Under the pieces are notes generated by a model, which was not told where the DNA came from, did not search any database, and saw only the letters and a list, made by a program, of their open reading frames with translations. Source: Tipula vernalis (lineage: Eukaryota; Arthropoda; Insecta; Diptera; Tipulidae). Taken from it: DNA of 64,000 nt. The stretch spans positions 20,419,653 to 20,483,652 of the forward strand of contig OY282560.1 of assembly GCA_958295665.1 (NCBI GenBank), read 5' to 3'. Position 1 is the stretch's first letter, and the number at the start of each line of letters is the position of its first letter. This document shows, in pieces, positions 45,610 through 57,340 of this stretch. The position numbers were made by a program, and so were the translations under genes.

Positions 45610-46640
45610 TTTACATGCTGGCACAACTTTAATGATGAATATTTTACGACAAAAATACTGGACTATCGGAGCAAGATACACCATTAAAAAATATATAAAA
45701 TCATGTGTTAAATGTGTGAGATATCGACATTCTCAAGTACTACAAAAAATGGCAGACTTACCGGCGGAAAGATGTACAAGAACCAGACCATTTTTAAATA
45801 CCGGAATAGACTATTTAGGCCCTATTTATATTAAGACAAAGCTAACGCGAAATTCACCGGTCACTAAAGCATATGTGGCTGTATTTATATGTCTCGCAGT
45901 AAAACCTGTCCATTTAGAAGTCGTGAGCAGTCTTAATACAGATGCATTCTCTGCAACTCGTGGTCTTCCTAATCAAATTTGGTGTGACAACGGTTCTAAT
46001 TTTATTGGGGCCAACAATGAACTTAAACGCCTTAAAAGGGAAATTTTAGAACAACAAAGCAATCAAATAATATCTAATTTTATCTTGCAGAACAATATCG
46101 AGTTCAGATTTAATCCAGCTAGTGCATCCCATTTTGGAGGCTTATGGGAGAACTATGAAAGAAGCCAAACTAAATTATGAGGGGATTACTACGTTAATAA
46201 CCCAGATCGAAAGTTTGATGAACTCGAGACCATTATGCCGTATCGACGATGACATTCCAAATCTAGGTATGCACTTGGACATTTTTTAATCGGAGAATCA
46301 ATGGGAGCAGTTCCTGAACCATTGTTGGAAAACGTACCGATACATAAATTGTCAAGGTGGCAAAATATTCAACGTCGAATTCAATCATTGTGGAAATGCT
46401 GGTCCAGAGATTATTTGAACACTCTACAGCAGCGTGGTAAATGGCAAAGAGGAAAGTACAATATCACAGTCGGCGATGTTGTATTAGTAAAAGAGGATAA
46501 TCTACCGGCTGCTTGGCCGAATCACTCAGACACATCCAGGTAATGATGGAGTAGTAAGAGTTGCTACTATTAGAACTGCTGCCAACACCATTATGCGACC
46601 AGTCATAAAACTCGTTCTGTTACCAATTAAGAGTCAATAA
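45610..46640 (+). pseudogene. BEL/Pao integrase, broken
   Basis: 45632-46180 has L-R-Q-K-Y-W, CVKCVRYR (zinc pair), GIDYLGPIYIK (first Asp), AVKPVHLEVVSSL, IWCDNGSNFIGAN (second Asp) and S-H-F-G-G-L-W-E (Glu). A frame change follows at about 46155. 46190-46290 reads L-N-S-R-P-L and D-D-I-P, and 46301-46543 the C-terminal W-Q-R-G-K-Y-N-I-T-V-G-D-V-V-L-V-K-E-D-N with a final V-D tail to about 46640. Confidence 0.85.
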
Positions 46641-47186
46641 ATAAATGGTATACGAATTTTCTGTAAAGCAATTACAATACATATCGATTACAGTTTAACT
46701 TAAGAAATTTATTGTTAAAAAATTCCTTAACGCGGTGGAAAATGTTTGGAAAACCTGAAATAGAATTAGCATGTATCACCTAAAAGAAAAATAAAATGTT
46801 AATAATTGATCGTAAAATGTCCTGTTTGACATTTGATGTCATTCGTAAATTAATTCCCAATTAACCAAGTGATGTCACTGCTGCCATCTCTCGGATAGCA
46901 CAATTATTACATTTGATTTTGAATATTGCCGTATATTTTTGATTGTCAAATTTGGCGCTTGAGTAGTTTTTTTTTTGTGAAGAAGAAAAAAAAACTCGAA
47001 TTGTACATTTCATTAGGTTAGTTGTCAAGTTATGAGAGAATACGTGTAATAAAAAACATTTGTTGACTTTGAAAAAAAAAAAAAAAATTCTATTTTAAAT
47101 TTGTAACAGGTAAAGAATTGTTCTTCTAATTGGGAAATAAATAATTTAATAACTTTGAAATTATTTAATTGGTAGGTTTTATTTTT
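46641..47186. other. Non-coding stretch
   Basis: No gene seen. Confidence 0.5.
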
Positions 47187-47251
47187 GCCTGTTATTTATA
47201 TCGCCAACCCCTAGGATCGACCATGTGACATTTTACGTTCAAAAAACATGC
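47187..47251. repeat. Lone inverted copy of the 156-bp unit
   Basis: Read on the minus strand it matches part of the 40.2-41.5 kb monomer, from 'aacgtaaaatgtcacatggtc' through 'taggggttggcgatataaataacaggc'. Confidence 0.9.
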
Positions 47252-49763
47252 GTTATTGTATGAAACTTGTATGGTTATGAATTGGATTTTGTTGACAGAT
47301 GTCAAAATAAAAAAATGGCGCTGATGACACGGTTTGTCGAAAGGTACATTGATAGGTGGCGCCATTTATTGTTAAATTCCGGTTTCATATATACACACCT
47401 TGTATATTAGCCACCAACATCCAGCCAAATAGAAAATTTCCAATTTTATATTACAATTAAAACAATCAAAATTAATTAATTTATTACAAATTTAACGAAC
47501 CACATTATAATAAACTACCAAATTCACTTGTCAACCGAGCCGAATTCGAATCACAAAAACAAAAAATTCCACAAACCCTACCCAAATACTAAATCAACAT
47601 GTTTGTACAGTGCACAAAAATTATTTTGACATAATTATAGTATTCTTTTGTGAAACTAATTAACAGTGTAAAAACGACCACCCATTATTATATGTACAAC
47701 ACTCACTCAAACCATCACATAAAACTTGTTAAACACACCATTCAAATTAATTACAACATCTATAAATCAAATCGTAATTTTTCCAAAAAAAAAAAAACAA
47801 AACAAAAAATTTAAAATAAACTTGAGAAGAAAATTTTTTTTTTTTTGTTTTCTTAGAATCCAGTAAGTAGAACAAAAGAACATCAAGATTGTTGTTGTTA
47901 TTTTCGTTTTAGTCTAAACACCTAAAGACATACTTAAGAATTATCTCATCACACACATGTGAATCACCATAATTTTATTTTAAGTAGGTATGTACGTATG
48001 TACATATCCCCACAAAAAAAAAAAAACAAAAGATGTACATTTTAAATATTACTTAAGACGTATGTCGTAGATAAGAAGAGCAAATAAAATTGTATTTTAT
48101 GATAAATATTTTTTAAGCCAGAAAATGTTTTGTTTTTGTTTGGAGCGGGGTTGTCATTCCTCCTGCGGGTTAGGTAGCCAATTTTTTAAAATGATTGATG
48201 GTCTGAGGAGTTTTTTTTTTTAGCATAACGGTATATACATATACTAAATTCTGATGTACTTATTTGGATGTTGTTTAGTTTGTTTAGATTTTCTAGTATT
48301 TTAGAATTGCTTTGTTCGTGTCTTTATGACAACATAATAAGGATCTGAATTTGTGTTGAATTATTTTGAAATAATGGAATTTTGGATTAAAATGTATTTA
48401 GGTTGGAATCCAGACAAGAAGGTTATGGTGCATTATGTATACAAAGCTCCTTTATTTTATAACAGTGTTACTTACCAGATAAACATCATTCAAAATATTT
48501 AACAAACTTGAAAGCTTAGGGAAGTAACCCATAGTGTTGTTTTTTTATTTAATATTTTATTACAAGCTGTGGATTCCGCTTTCTGTTTAGTCTAAGAACA
48601 CCACACATATTTGTTTAATTGGTATTCTGCAATATAATTGTCTTTATATAAACTGTGTCATTTCTCCAACTATATCAAAATCTTAGACTACAAACTTAGA
48701 AAAAATTAGAACATCAAAACCTGTCTGGGACTTAACCTAAGCCTAGAACTATTTTTACTTGTTAGATATGTTCCCATCGTGAAAAAAAATCCGTGTAAAA
48801 AGGACAGTGTAAAAACAGGTTTAGGTGTGTACTCGTTTATTAGCATCTAAAAACAATGCAAAATAACGGATTTACTTTTATCTTTTGTTATTAGCTGCGC
48901 AAATGTAATCATTTAAAATAAAAACCGTGTAAAAAAGGAACGTGTTGAAACATGTTTAGGTATATTAATCTATATACTATTTCGAATCATTACACTTGAG
49001 GAGTTGTGACAGGAGGAAATCAAATTTGTATTTATCAAAATAGAATTCTTGAATTTTCAACTAATAACCTTGTAGAGAAATGTCCAGGTAACGCGAGTAT
49101 TAGTTTTAAAGCTCGGCTTTGAATAAGTTCCAGTGTTTTCTTATGTACTTATCGTGGTACACGATATAAATTAATGTTCTTTAATTAACTTAATAAAAAT
49201 CCATTTTATTTTAATTTTTTAATTCACATTTATAACTTATTTAATGATTTAAATATATTTTTATTAATACAATTTACTTTTTGTTTATATACTACGTTAA
49301 TAAATATTTGAATTTTTTCACCACACTACCGTTTCGCAAGAAAAACATCAGAAAAGTGCTTTTTTTTATAAGCCAAAAAATCAAAAAAAATCCGAAATCC
49401 GATTTTTTTGTTTAAAACTCGTGACGCTGAGTTCTAAAAAATATTTCATTTGTTTCTTTTTAATTTGTGTGTTGGCATACGAGAAGAATCGCATGCCAAT
49501 CTTCGTTGTTTGAAAACGAGATGGAGTCACAGAGAGAAAAATGACAAATTCGAAATGAGTTCGAAAAGAAGAATATTGAAAGCGAGATGGAGTAAATACC
49601 ACAAAATATAATTCAGGGTTCAATTATATTTTGCGTCCATACTATTTCGCTTGATGACAAACACAAATATGTTACGCAAATAAATATCTTTTGCGCAAAC
49701 CCTATGTGTATGTGGTGGTGAGCAAATTTCAATTTATATAACAAAAACTGTTTTATATAATTG
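47252..49763. other. AT-rich intergenic stretch with two small repeats
   Basis: No coding signal. 47315-47369 has inverted ends ATGGCGC and GGCGCCAT about 40 bases apart. 48791-48830 and 48926-48963 are direct repeats (CCGTGTAAAAA-GGA.. and GGTTTAGGT-like), possibly the end of an old mariner/pogo-type repeat. Confidence 0.45.
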
Positions 49764-49884
49764 AAATGCGTGAGCCGGTACAGGACTCCCCCGCAAGTGA
49801 GTTCCCCTCCCTAAGGAAGTTTATTGTTAGGCTGAAAATGAACAGTGTTATTTTGACGATAAACTGATTTTGCATCAGTGGAAC

Positions 49885-50880
49885 TTAGTATGTTGTAAGC
49901 TGGCATTGCATAAGAGGTGTAAGAGGATTTTCGACGAAGAACTCACCTGGTAGCTTGATGGTTTGCCCATAAACCATTTCAGCTGGTGAGCACTTCAAAT
50001 CTTCTTTCACAGTTGCTCGGATTCCCAGTAGTACGATGGGTATTTCCGAAGACCAAATGATTGTGTTTCCTCTAGCCATTAACGCGGCTTTGAGTTGACG
50101 GTGAAAACGTTCGACCATGCCGTTGGCTTGAGGGTGATAAGCCGTGGTACGAATACGATGTGAGCCGAGGAGTTTTGTTAACTGAGTGAAAATTTTCACT
50201 CAAATTGTGTTCCTTGATCTGTAGTGATATTAAGGGGCATGCCAAACCGTGAAACGTAATTGTTGACAAATGTTGTGGCAATGGTTGCAGCTGAGTAAAT
50301 AAGAATATCCATTAGAAGGAGGAAGTGGTCCTATTACATCTATATGGGTATGTTCAAATCGAGCAGATGGTATTTGGATTTGTCCATGGGATGATTTAGT
50401 ATGCCTTTGAACTTTGGCACGTTGGCAGGATAAACAGGACTGAGCCCAAAGGCTTACGTCTTTGTTCATACTAGGCCAAAAATATCGAGCAGTAATCAAC
50501 TTACGAGTAGAACGGACACCAGGATGCGAAATGTTATGTAAAGTATCGAAAATGGTTTGACGCAGTGATTGTACGATGAATGGGCGAGATGAACCAGAGT
50601 GACATTTGGAAAAAGAAAATAAATTTTGAAGTTCTAGGTCAGCTTTTTGTGCAATTGCGATTTTGTTTAAGTCGAATTGTGTTTCGACTGCGGCCGTTTC
50701 ATTGTCTTGTAGAAGTACGACCAAACGGCTGTGAACTGGTGCGAGTATCTCAGCGAGCTTTGGTATAAATCGGTGATATTAGTTTTACATACCGATGAAC
50801 CGCTGAATGTGCTTAATTGAGCTTGGAGCTGAAAATTCCCTAATGGCGTTAATTCGTTCTTCAGACGGCAGAATACCATT
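49885..50880 (-). pseudogene. Gypsy copy A integrase, broken
   Basis: 50880-50760 holds a scrap of post-RT sequence. 50724-50230 has LHNISHPGVRSTRKLITARY (zinc domain His), S-C-L-S-C-Q-R-A, HTHIDVIGPLPPSNGYSYL with the first catalytic Asp. 50281-50072 and 50199-49885 carry TTAYHPQANGMVERFHRQL, with the Glu in M-V-E-R, and the C-terminal C-S-P-A-E-M-V-Y-G. RNase H between RT and integrase is deleted. The second Asp block is frame-shifted. Confidence 0.85.
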
Positions 50881-50934
50881 AGGGGTTATTTTGTGGCTGA
50901 TGAAATCAAGAGTGGATGCGCCAAAGACGAATTT

Positions 50935-51877
50935 TTAACTATTGATGTGAACATCAAACTCAGTTAACCTGTGGAAGAGATGTTCCAGGTGGAGTTTGTG
51001 CTGTTCCTCAGTTTGCGATGCAACAAGAATATCGTCAATGTAGACCAAAACAAAGTCTAAGTTTCGAACGACTTCGTTCATAAAACGCTGAAACGTTTGT
51101 GCGGCATTGCGTAGACCGAATGGCATTCGAGTGAATTCGAAGAGGTCGGCCAAAGGGGGTCGTTATTGCCGTTTTGAAAACGTCTTCAGGCGAAACGGGA
51201 ATCAAATGATATGCTCTGACAAGGTCGATTTTCGAGAAAATTTTGCATCCATGTAAGTGCATGGAGAAATTTTGAATGTGAGCAATAGGATAACGATCAG
51301 GTGTAGTCACCGTGTTTAACCGTCGATAATCCCCACATGGTCTCTAATCGAAATCTTTTTTCTTACCCATGTTTAGTGGACATGATACGGGAGATGTAGA
51401 TGGCCTGCAAATCCCTAATTCCACCATATGTTGAAATTCCGTAAATGCGGCTTTATGGCGGACTTGATCTAGTCTTCTTTGTCTTGATACAGGCAGATGT
51501 CCTGCTGTGACAATGTGATGGACCACATTGTGTCGGACTGGCAATTTATAATTCGGCTCTGCTGTAAGTTGAGGAAACTTTTTGAGCAAAGTACCGTAGC
51601 CGTTGGTGATTGAATAATGGATCGGGGTCCAAAATACCAAATTTATACAAGAAATCGGCGCCAATGATGGGAAGATTCACAGTAGCTAAAATGAAAGCGG
51701 CAAAGTGTGCGATGTATTATCCTGTGTTTGAGAATATTGTGCGATGGGGGTTATTGATAATATCGATATAATTATTGTAGTGTGGAAACTATCGGGGGAA
51801 CGGTAAGTTGAGAACGTCCGAATTCGATATTGTTGTGCAGCACCAAGTTTAGAACCCCATTTTATACACATGAGCAC
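50935..51877 (-). pseudogene. Gypsy copy A protease-RT region, broken
   Basis: 51664-51344 reads NYKLPVRHNVVHHIVTAGH, RRLDQVRHKAAFTEFQHM and L-G-I-C-R-P-S-T-S-P-V, the RT N-terminus. 51310-51180 reads [18 protein letters not shown] and [15 protein letters not shown]. 51153-50935 reads [18 protein letters not shown] and catalytic YIDDILVAS. The upstream 51877-51686 frame should hold the protease but no D-T/S-G is visible. Single-base frame breaks separate the blocks. Confidence 0.85.
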
Positions 51878-52260
51878 ACTTAAATATGAACTCCAGTAGT
51901 TTAGTTTATGTAAATTAACTGATTCATAAAAATATTTATTAACACTTCGTAAAAATGAAAGTTTAATTTATTGGAGTTATTTAGCACCAACGAATTTATA
52001 ATTATATAATTTGGTTTAATTATTATTATTATTATTTAGTTAACACAAAATGGTTTTTTGGAACAATATAATTTTAATGAAAATTAATATTTTTCACAAT
52101 GGTAGTTTTTCGTATAATGTTTTCTGACGTGGTGTTAGTAAAAGAGATGTCGCATGAATGTGTACGAAAAAACTTCGAGCCCATTCGTAATATGTGAAAC
52201 TTAGTGATTAATATTGTAGCGGCGAAACGAACATGAGTGAGTTTGATGAGTGTATTTTAT

Positions 52261-52560
52261 CTTTGAATGATATATGAGTGAGCCGCTACAGGACTCCCCC
52301 GCAAGTAATTTACCCCTCCCTAGGTAATGACTGAATGAGTAGTAGCAATACAGACGGTTTTTTGTGTTCGTCGACATGACGTCTGATCATATGCTGGTTT
52401 AATCCGATCGATTGAAATGTTATAATTTTTTTCATTAATCGATAAGAAAAGAAATCCAGGTCCAGTGGACCTACGGTGTCTATATGAAGGTGCTCACATC
52501 GACCAGGTGGAAAATTCGAATTGTCCCAGTGGTTTACGTCTTTTTGTTTTTAACTAGGCT
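52261..52560 (-). mobile_element. Third fragment of the same gypsy family
   Basis: Minus strand: 52550-52460 reads H-G/L-G-Q-F-E-F-P-P-G-R and H-I-D-T-V-G-P-L, an integrase scrap. Then, after a deletion, a polypurine tract (CCTAGGGAGGGG near 52315; GCGGGGGAGTCC near 52300) and an LTR start TGTAGCGGCTCACTC at 52290. It shares that LTR with copy A, as in a tandem pair. Confidence 0.65.
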
Positions 52561-54254
52561 AACAAGTATAATCATATAAATTGGTTCCCAAACAATGAAA
52601 CTAAACCTATAAAACTAGAAGACGCACCTTTTGAATCTAAGACAGCCAGATATTTGTCTATAATAATAAAATCAACCAATTTCTGAAGTTAACTAAAAGC
52701 TTTATAAAGCAATAATCGCCACTTAGTTTTACGAAAAGTTTCATATTTTCCGTAACGATAAGAGATTAGTTTAGAGAAAATAATAATAAAGAACTCTTCG
52801 TTATCTCCAATTTACTGATTATGTAAAATATTTTTCTTTTTCCATAGTTCAGACCGTAATTTCTTTACAGTTATCATAATAATGAAAATGTTGTCGTCGG
52901 TTGGAAACTATAGGAAGGGAAAAGTTTAAAAATAAAAACAGGATTTAATTTTCAATAATTTAATGACGACACATACATTTTGAACTTTTAGCACAAACCA
53001 AATAAATTATTTACAACTTTTGTCTCCCTCCTTATCACCAAACAAATTTAGAACTTACATTTGGACGGTGTTTACGGGGTGTGACCAAAAAACTTCAAAA
53101 ATATTTTTTCCCTTTTTAAGTTTAATCGACCGGGCCGATTTATTATCACATATCGTAGATTTTTAAATTTATGCAAGTTTTCTATTGAAAATTTAATATT
53201 TTATATATGGTTATATCACAATATATGGGAAAACAGGAATACTTCGTGAACGCTTTATATTGAACTTGTCTATACGAAATTACCAGGGTAAAATTTTTCC
53301 TGATAACTAACGCCACTGAATGGTTTCACGTATAATGTCACTGAACCAAATAAATTATCGCGTATCTTGAAATAAAAATATGTAATAGCAAAATATGTCA
53401 AAATATGGTAAAATTATAACAGACCGGATGACAGATCAAACTGTGAAATAATGTTGGCACGCTGTATATGATGTAAAATGGGAAAAATTATTTGTTAGTT
53501 GTTTTTTGTAAATACCGCACATTATTACGTACATAGAGGAACAAAACCATATATTTTCTATGTTATCGATTATTAAAATAGCTGGTATGAACCTATTATA
53601 AACTTATTGGAATAGTAAATATAGTAGTATAGGTATGTATACAAATGATAACAGGAAAATAAACAAAAGGCAAACCCGGATGAAAGGATTTCCTTTTTCT
53701 AACTTTATAAAAAAAAATGAAATTCTTTTTACAATTTACACTGCACATAAACCTCCTGCATAATAAAAAATATGTGTTTGGTGAAGTGTGGTCAAAATAA
53801 TAGGGTCCAGAAGTTCCGCCGGATATTAAACCGACAACCAAATTTTTGTTTGGTTACATACGCCGCACAGTGGACAAAAAATGTCTCCTGGTGGGCAAAA
53901 ATCTACCAACACTTCAATTTTCAAGCGATCTGAATAATTTTTTGTTTTAAATCACTCTGGAAAGAGTAGGTGTTTTATTTGTCATCTTAGTTGGCCCAGA
54001 AAACACGCCGGTTTTATGTCTGTCAAAGCAGTAAGAACCGATCTCGAGATCGTGGCGTAACAAGCACTTGTGTATCGTATTAGTATACGTATAAAATCGT
54101 ATTTAAACCATAGAAAGTGCATCCAAATTATTTCTACTTCGCAGACAATACGCTAAATTGGATGATTTTTGAAAAAACGACCAGTTCTGATTGAAAAATT
54201 GGAGCGTATAGGACTACGATTTGTAGGCTCGAGAATTGAAATAAACTATAGTTG
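52561..54254. other. AT-rich intergenic stretch
   Basis: No supported gene; short ORFs (53596-53841, 54169-54254) lack motifs. Confidence 0.5.
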
Positions 54255-54350
54255 TGTAGAGACTCACTCAATAACTCAACTCAATTATTCACAATGCAAT
54301 TCAATCATTCAGAATTATTCATCACTCGTTCATCGCCACAATATACCAAT
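54255..54350 (+). repeat. Gypsy copy B 5' LTR remnant
   Basis: Matches 58396-58464 except for about 27 extra bases in the middle. Truncated on its inner side, where Gag sequence begins almost at once. Confidence 0.75.
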
Positions 54351-55230
54351 CACGAAAATTGGCGCGCACACCCACACAACATTCATTCAAACACGTCAAT
54401 GCCCCACAAGAGGATTTATATGAAACTTTTAAACAAGCTTTCCTTACACGTATAACGTCCTCGGACGAAGCGAACCTCGAAGCGCCCTTATCAGATACAA
54501 ACTTGGGAGACAGGCGACCATCGGAGGCACTTGGCCATATCAAACAGTTGGCAGGTTCACAATTCCCCGAGAAAACTATAAAGTCTTTAAATTTACGCCC
54601 CGGTAACACGCCAATCACGCTCCACCGTCCGCACGAATCCGATATGACAAATGCTGGTACCATTTAAGATTCGGGGCGGCGGCCCGAAGATGTGTGGAAT
54701 CGTGCAATTTTAACAAAACGTATAAGTCCAGCATGGACATAGAAATCGTACATTTAAAAAACGAGTCATCCACCGGGTAGAGATGACATCATCGCACACC
54801 ATTAAATTAGGTCGTTTGTTTCTCCGCACCACCACATCAACAAATTAATTTCTCTAATAGATACTGGCGCTGACCTTTCGATTATTCCACCTCAATATTA
54901 CAACGGCGCGTTTTCATTCATAAAACATGACCCAGATCTAGTTCTATCGGCTGCTAATAGCACCACAATCCACACCTACGGCACAAAATTGCTCAAAGTG
55001 GATATCGGACTCAAAAGAACTTTCGCACTTGCATTCATTTTAGCTGATTTGTATCGTCGGATTATTGGTGCCGATTTCTTGTGTAAATTTGGCGTCCTTG
55101 TTGACCTTAGAAATAAAAGGCTGGTTGATTCAGCGACTAAGCTGTCAATCAATGCCACAATATGGTTCGGGATAACACTCCAACACCGATGCATTATTCA
55201 GTCAACAATGGATATGCCACGCTGCTGAAG
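54351..55230 (+). pseudogene. Gypsy copy B Gag and protease, broken
   Basis: 54400-54660 reads DLYETFKQAFLTRI, LSDTNLGDRRPSEALGHIKQ and FPEKTIKSL, the capsid region. After stops, 54830-55140 reads LIDTGADLSIIPP (protease active site DTG), HTYGTKLLKVDIG and IIGADFLCKFGVLVDL, the flap and end of the protease. No nucleocapsid zinc knuckle is visible between them. Confidence 0.8.
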
Positions 55231-56008
55231 AATTTACCCTTACTTACAGCAGAGCCGAACTATAATTTACCAGTTCGACACAAGGTGGCCCATCATATCG
55301 TCACAGCAGGACATCAGTCCGTGTCAAGGCGACGCAGGCTAGATCAGGTACAACACACTTACAGAATTCCAACATATGGTGGAATTAGGGATTTGCCGGC
55401 TATCTGCATCTCCCGTATCTTGTCCACTTCACATAATGAAGGAAAAGGATCAAGATTGGAGACCATGTGGGGACTATCGGCGTTTAAACACGGTTACAAC
55501 ACCGGATCGCTACCCGATACCACACATACAAAATTTCTCCATGTACTTTCATGGATGCAAAATATTCTTCAAGATAGATCTTGTCAGAGCATAACATTTA
55601 ATTCCCATCGCACCTGAAGACGTTCATAAAACGGCGATCACAACACCGTTTGGCTTATTCGAATTCACTCGAATGCTATTCGGCTTACGCAATGCTGCGC
55701 AAACGTTTCAGCGTTTCATGAACGAAGTCGTACGTGACTTAGATTTTGTTTTCGTTTATATTTCCGATATTCTTGTTGCGTTACAAACTGAGAAACAACA
55801 CAAACTGCACTTGGAACAACTTTTCCACAGACTAACACAGTTTGATGTTCGTATCAAGAGCTTAAAATGCGTCTTTGGCGTTTCCACTCTTGACTTCCTC
55901 AGTCACCAGATTACATCTAATGGTCTTCTGCCGTCCGAAGAACGAATTAATGCCATTAGGGAATTCCCATCGCCTACTTCAATCAAAAGTATACAGCGAT
56001 TTATCGGC
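55162..56008 (+). pseudogene. Gypsy copy B reverse transcriptase, interrupted
   Basis: Blocks: [64 protein letters not shown] and FKIDLVRA (about 55250-55590), then [19 protein letters not shown] and the catalytic box. Where copy A has YIDD, this copy has YISD (about 55760), so one catalytic Asp is gone. The domain is cut at 56008 by the LINE insertion and resumes at 56774. Confidence 0.85.
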
Positions 56009-56773
56009 GTGGTGGTGGTTTGGCGTCTATTGGAGGGGGGATCAAAGTTGAGTAGATTAATCTACCAGCTCCGTAACCTTCCAGTAGGGTGCACATCACG
56101 TGAGCTGTTCTGGTCTTGTCATTAGGCAGCTGCGTGATGGGTACAATTGTGTAAGGGGTAACCTGTGCACAATTCGCAAGTGTACGTACTGCCTCCTCGT
56201 GGCAACCACTGGTAACTAAGGCCACTTGGCACATTTTAGGCCATTTGGCACAGGCCAAAGTACGGCGCTAAAGGAGAAAACCTTGACAAAAAACCCTAAT
56301 CTAAGGTGGAACAGCATATGCCGAAAGATGAATGGCTGATAGGTTAATCAGCCCAAAATATGCGGACTCTGGATACCAGGCACCCTCCAGTTTTATTTTT
56401 AGCCTTCCTGTAGTAAAGCTGGGTGACCTACAGGTGATTTGCAATTCCCAGCAACTCGTAAGAGTAAAATCAAACGGAATACGGGGCAGGAGTAGGAATA
56501 TACGGGAGTGGCACAACCCTCTCGAGGTCCTTGAGCTCCAATGCTACCGTCTTTCTAGCAGAACTACATGCTGTAGTAAACATCTAGGAGGGAGAGCAAT
56601 ATGCCCAGATAGTATGTATCACGTACCGGGAGGCAGTATTGTCAGGTTCATTAAGAACCTGAATATTGACTGGACGGATAATTAAGCAGGGGCCAGCACA
56701 ATAGATCTTTTAGGTCGCAGTGCGAAGTGGCTGATCGCCCGCATGGCCCTCCCAATAATAATAATAATAAAAA
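56009..56773 (+). mobile_element. Short LINE derivative nested in gypsy copy B
   Basis: 765 bp, flanked by TATCGGC at 56002-56008 and 56774-56780, a 7-bp target duplication that splits an otherwise continuous gypsy RT reading. It ends in an (AAT/TAA)n tail, as in I/Loa/R1-type LINEs. Inside, 56537-56578 reads SNATVFLAELHAVV, matching the RNase H domain of such LINEs. The first 300 bases have no coding match and begin GTGGTGGTGG. I infer an internally deleted copy that joins a 5' leader to the RNase H and 3' end. Confidence 0.75.
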
Positions 56774-57340
56774 TATCGGCATGGTAAATTACAACCATCG
56801 TTTTATACCGAAACTCGCACCAATTCACAGCCACTTGGCAGCTCTACTCAAAAAGCCCAACACAGCTAAGAACTTCTCTTGGCCGGAGGAATGTCAACAA
56901 GCATTCACATTCCTAAAGGCTGAATTGCCCAGATAACACTTCTGGCACACCCACTTAGCGACTAAAAGCTCAGTATAACCACTGACGCATCAAATACTGC
57001 TGTCGGTGCGGTACTACAACAGTACAATAACGAGTGTTGGGAGCCACTGGGATTCTTTTCCAAGAAACTCTCGGATGCCGAAAAAATATATTCAGCATTC
57101 GATAGGGAATTACTTGCAATTTATCTAGCAATAAAACACTTTAGATATTTTGTCGAAGGTCGGGATTTCACCATATACGCCGACCACAAACCTCTGACCA
57201 GAGCAATTCAGTCTAAAACTGAACGTAATTCGAGGCAATCTCGCCATCTGGATTACATTAGTCAATTTACCACGGACATTCAGCATGTTCACGAAAAGGA
57301 CAACGTTATCGCAGACCTAGAACTTCAGAATTTACTTTCT
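56774..57340 (+). pseudogene. Gypsy copy B RT end and RNase H
   Basis: 56780-56936 reads MVNYNHRFIPKLAPI and FSWPEECQQAFTFLKAEL, the end of RT. After a stop, 56970-57300 reads TTDASNTAVGAVLQQ (first catalytic Asp), FSKKLSDAEKIYSAFDRELL (Glu) and IYADHKPLTRAI (third Asp), then V-I-A-D. The RNase H motifs are intact although the frame upstream is broken. Confidence 0.85.

Larger units (their letters stand above)
43457..46640 (+). mobile_element. BEL/Pao retrotransposon remnant (copy 3)
   Basis: Plus-strand order: Gag, RT, RNase H, integrase, C-terminal tail. The Gag C-terminus and protease are missing, as in copy 1, and part of RT is deleted. The 5' edge abuts the Helitron remnant directly at about 43460. 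No LTR recognised on either side. Confidence 0.85.
49764..52290 (-). mobile_element. Ty3/gypsy element remnant, copy A
   Basis: Minus strand: LTR-like leader (52290 to about 51900), protease debris, RT, RNase H (mostly lost), integrase, polypurine tract (GCGGGGGAGTCC, 49783-49794) and the start of a 3' LTR at 49782. Same family as copy B at 54.3-58.5 kb, in opposite orientation. From memory the protein style resembles the CsRn1-type branch of Ty3/gypsy. Gag is absent and several frames are broken. Confidence 0.8.

Noticed and set aside
54322..54663. Minus-strand 113-codon ORF
   Set aside because: Antisense to recognisable gypsy Gag on the plus strand.
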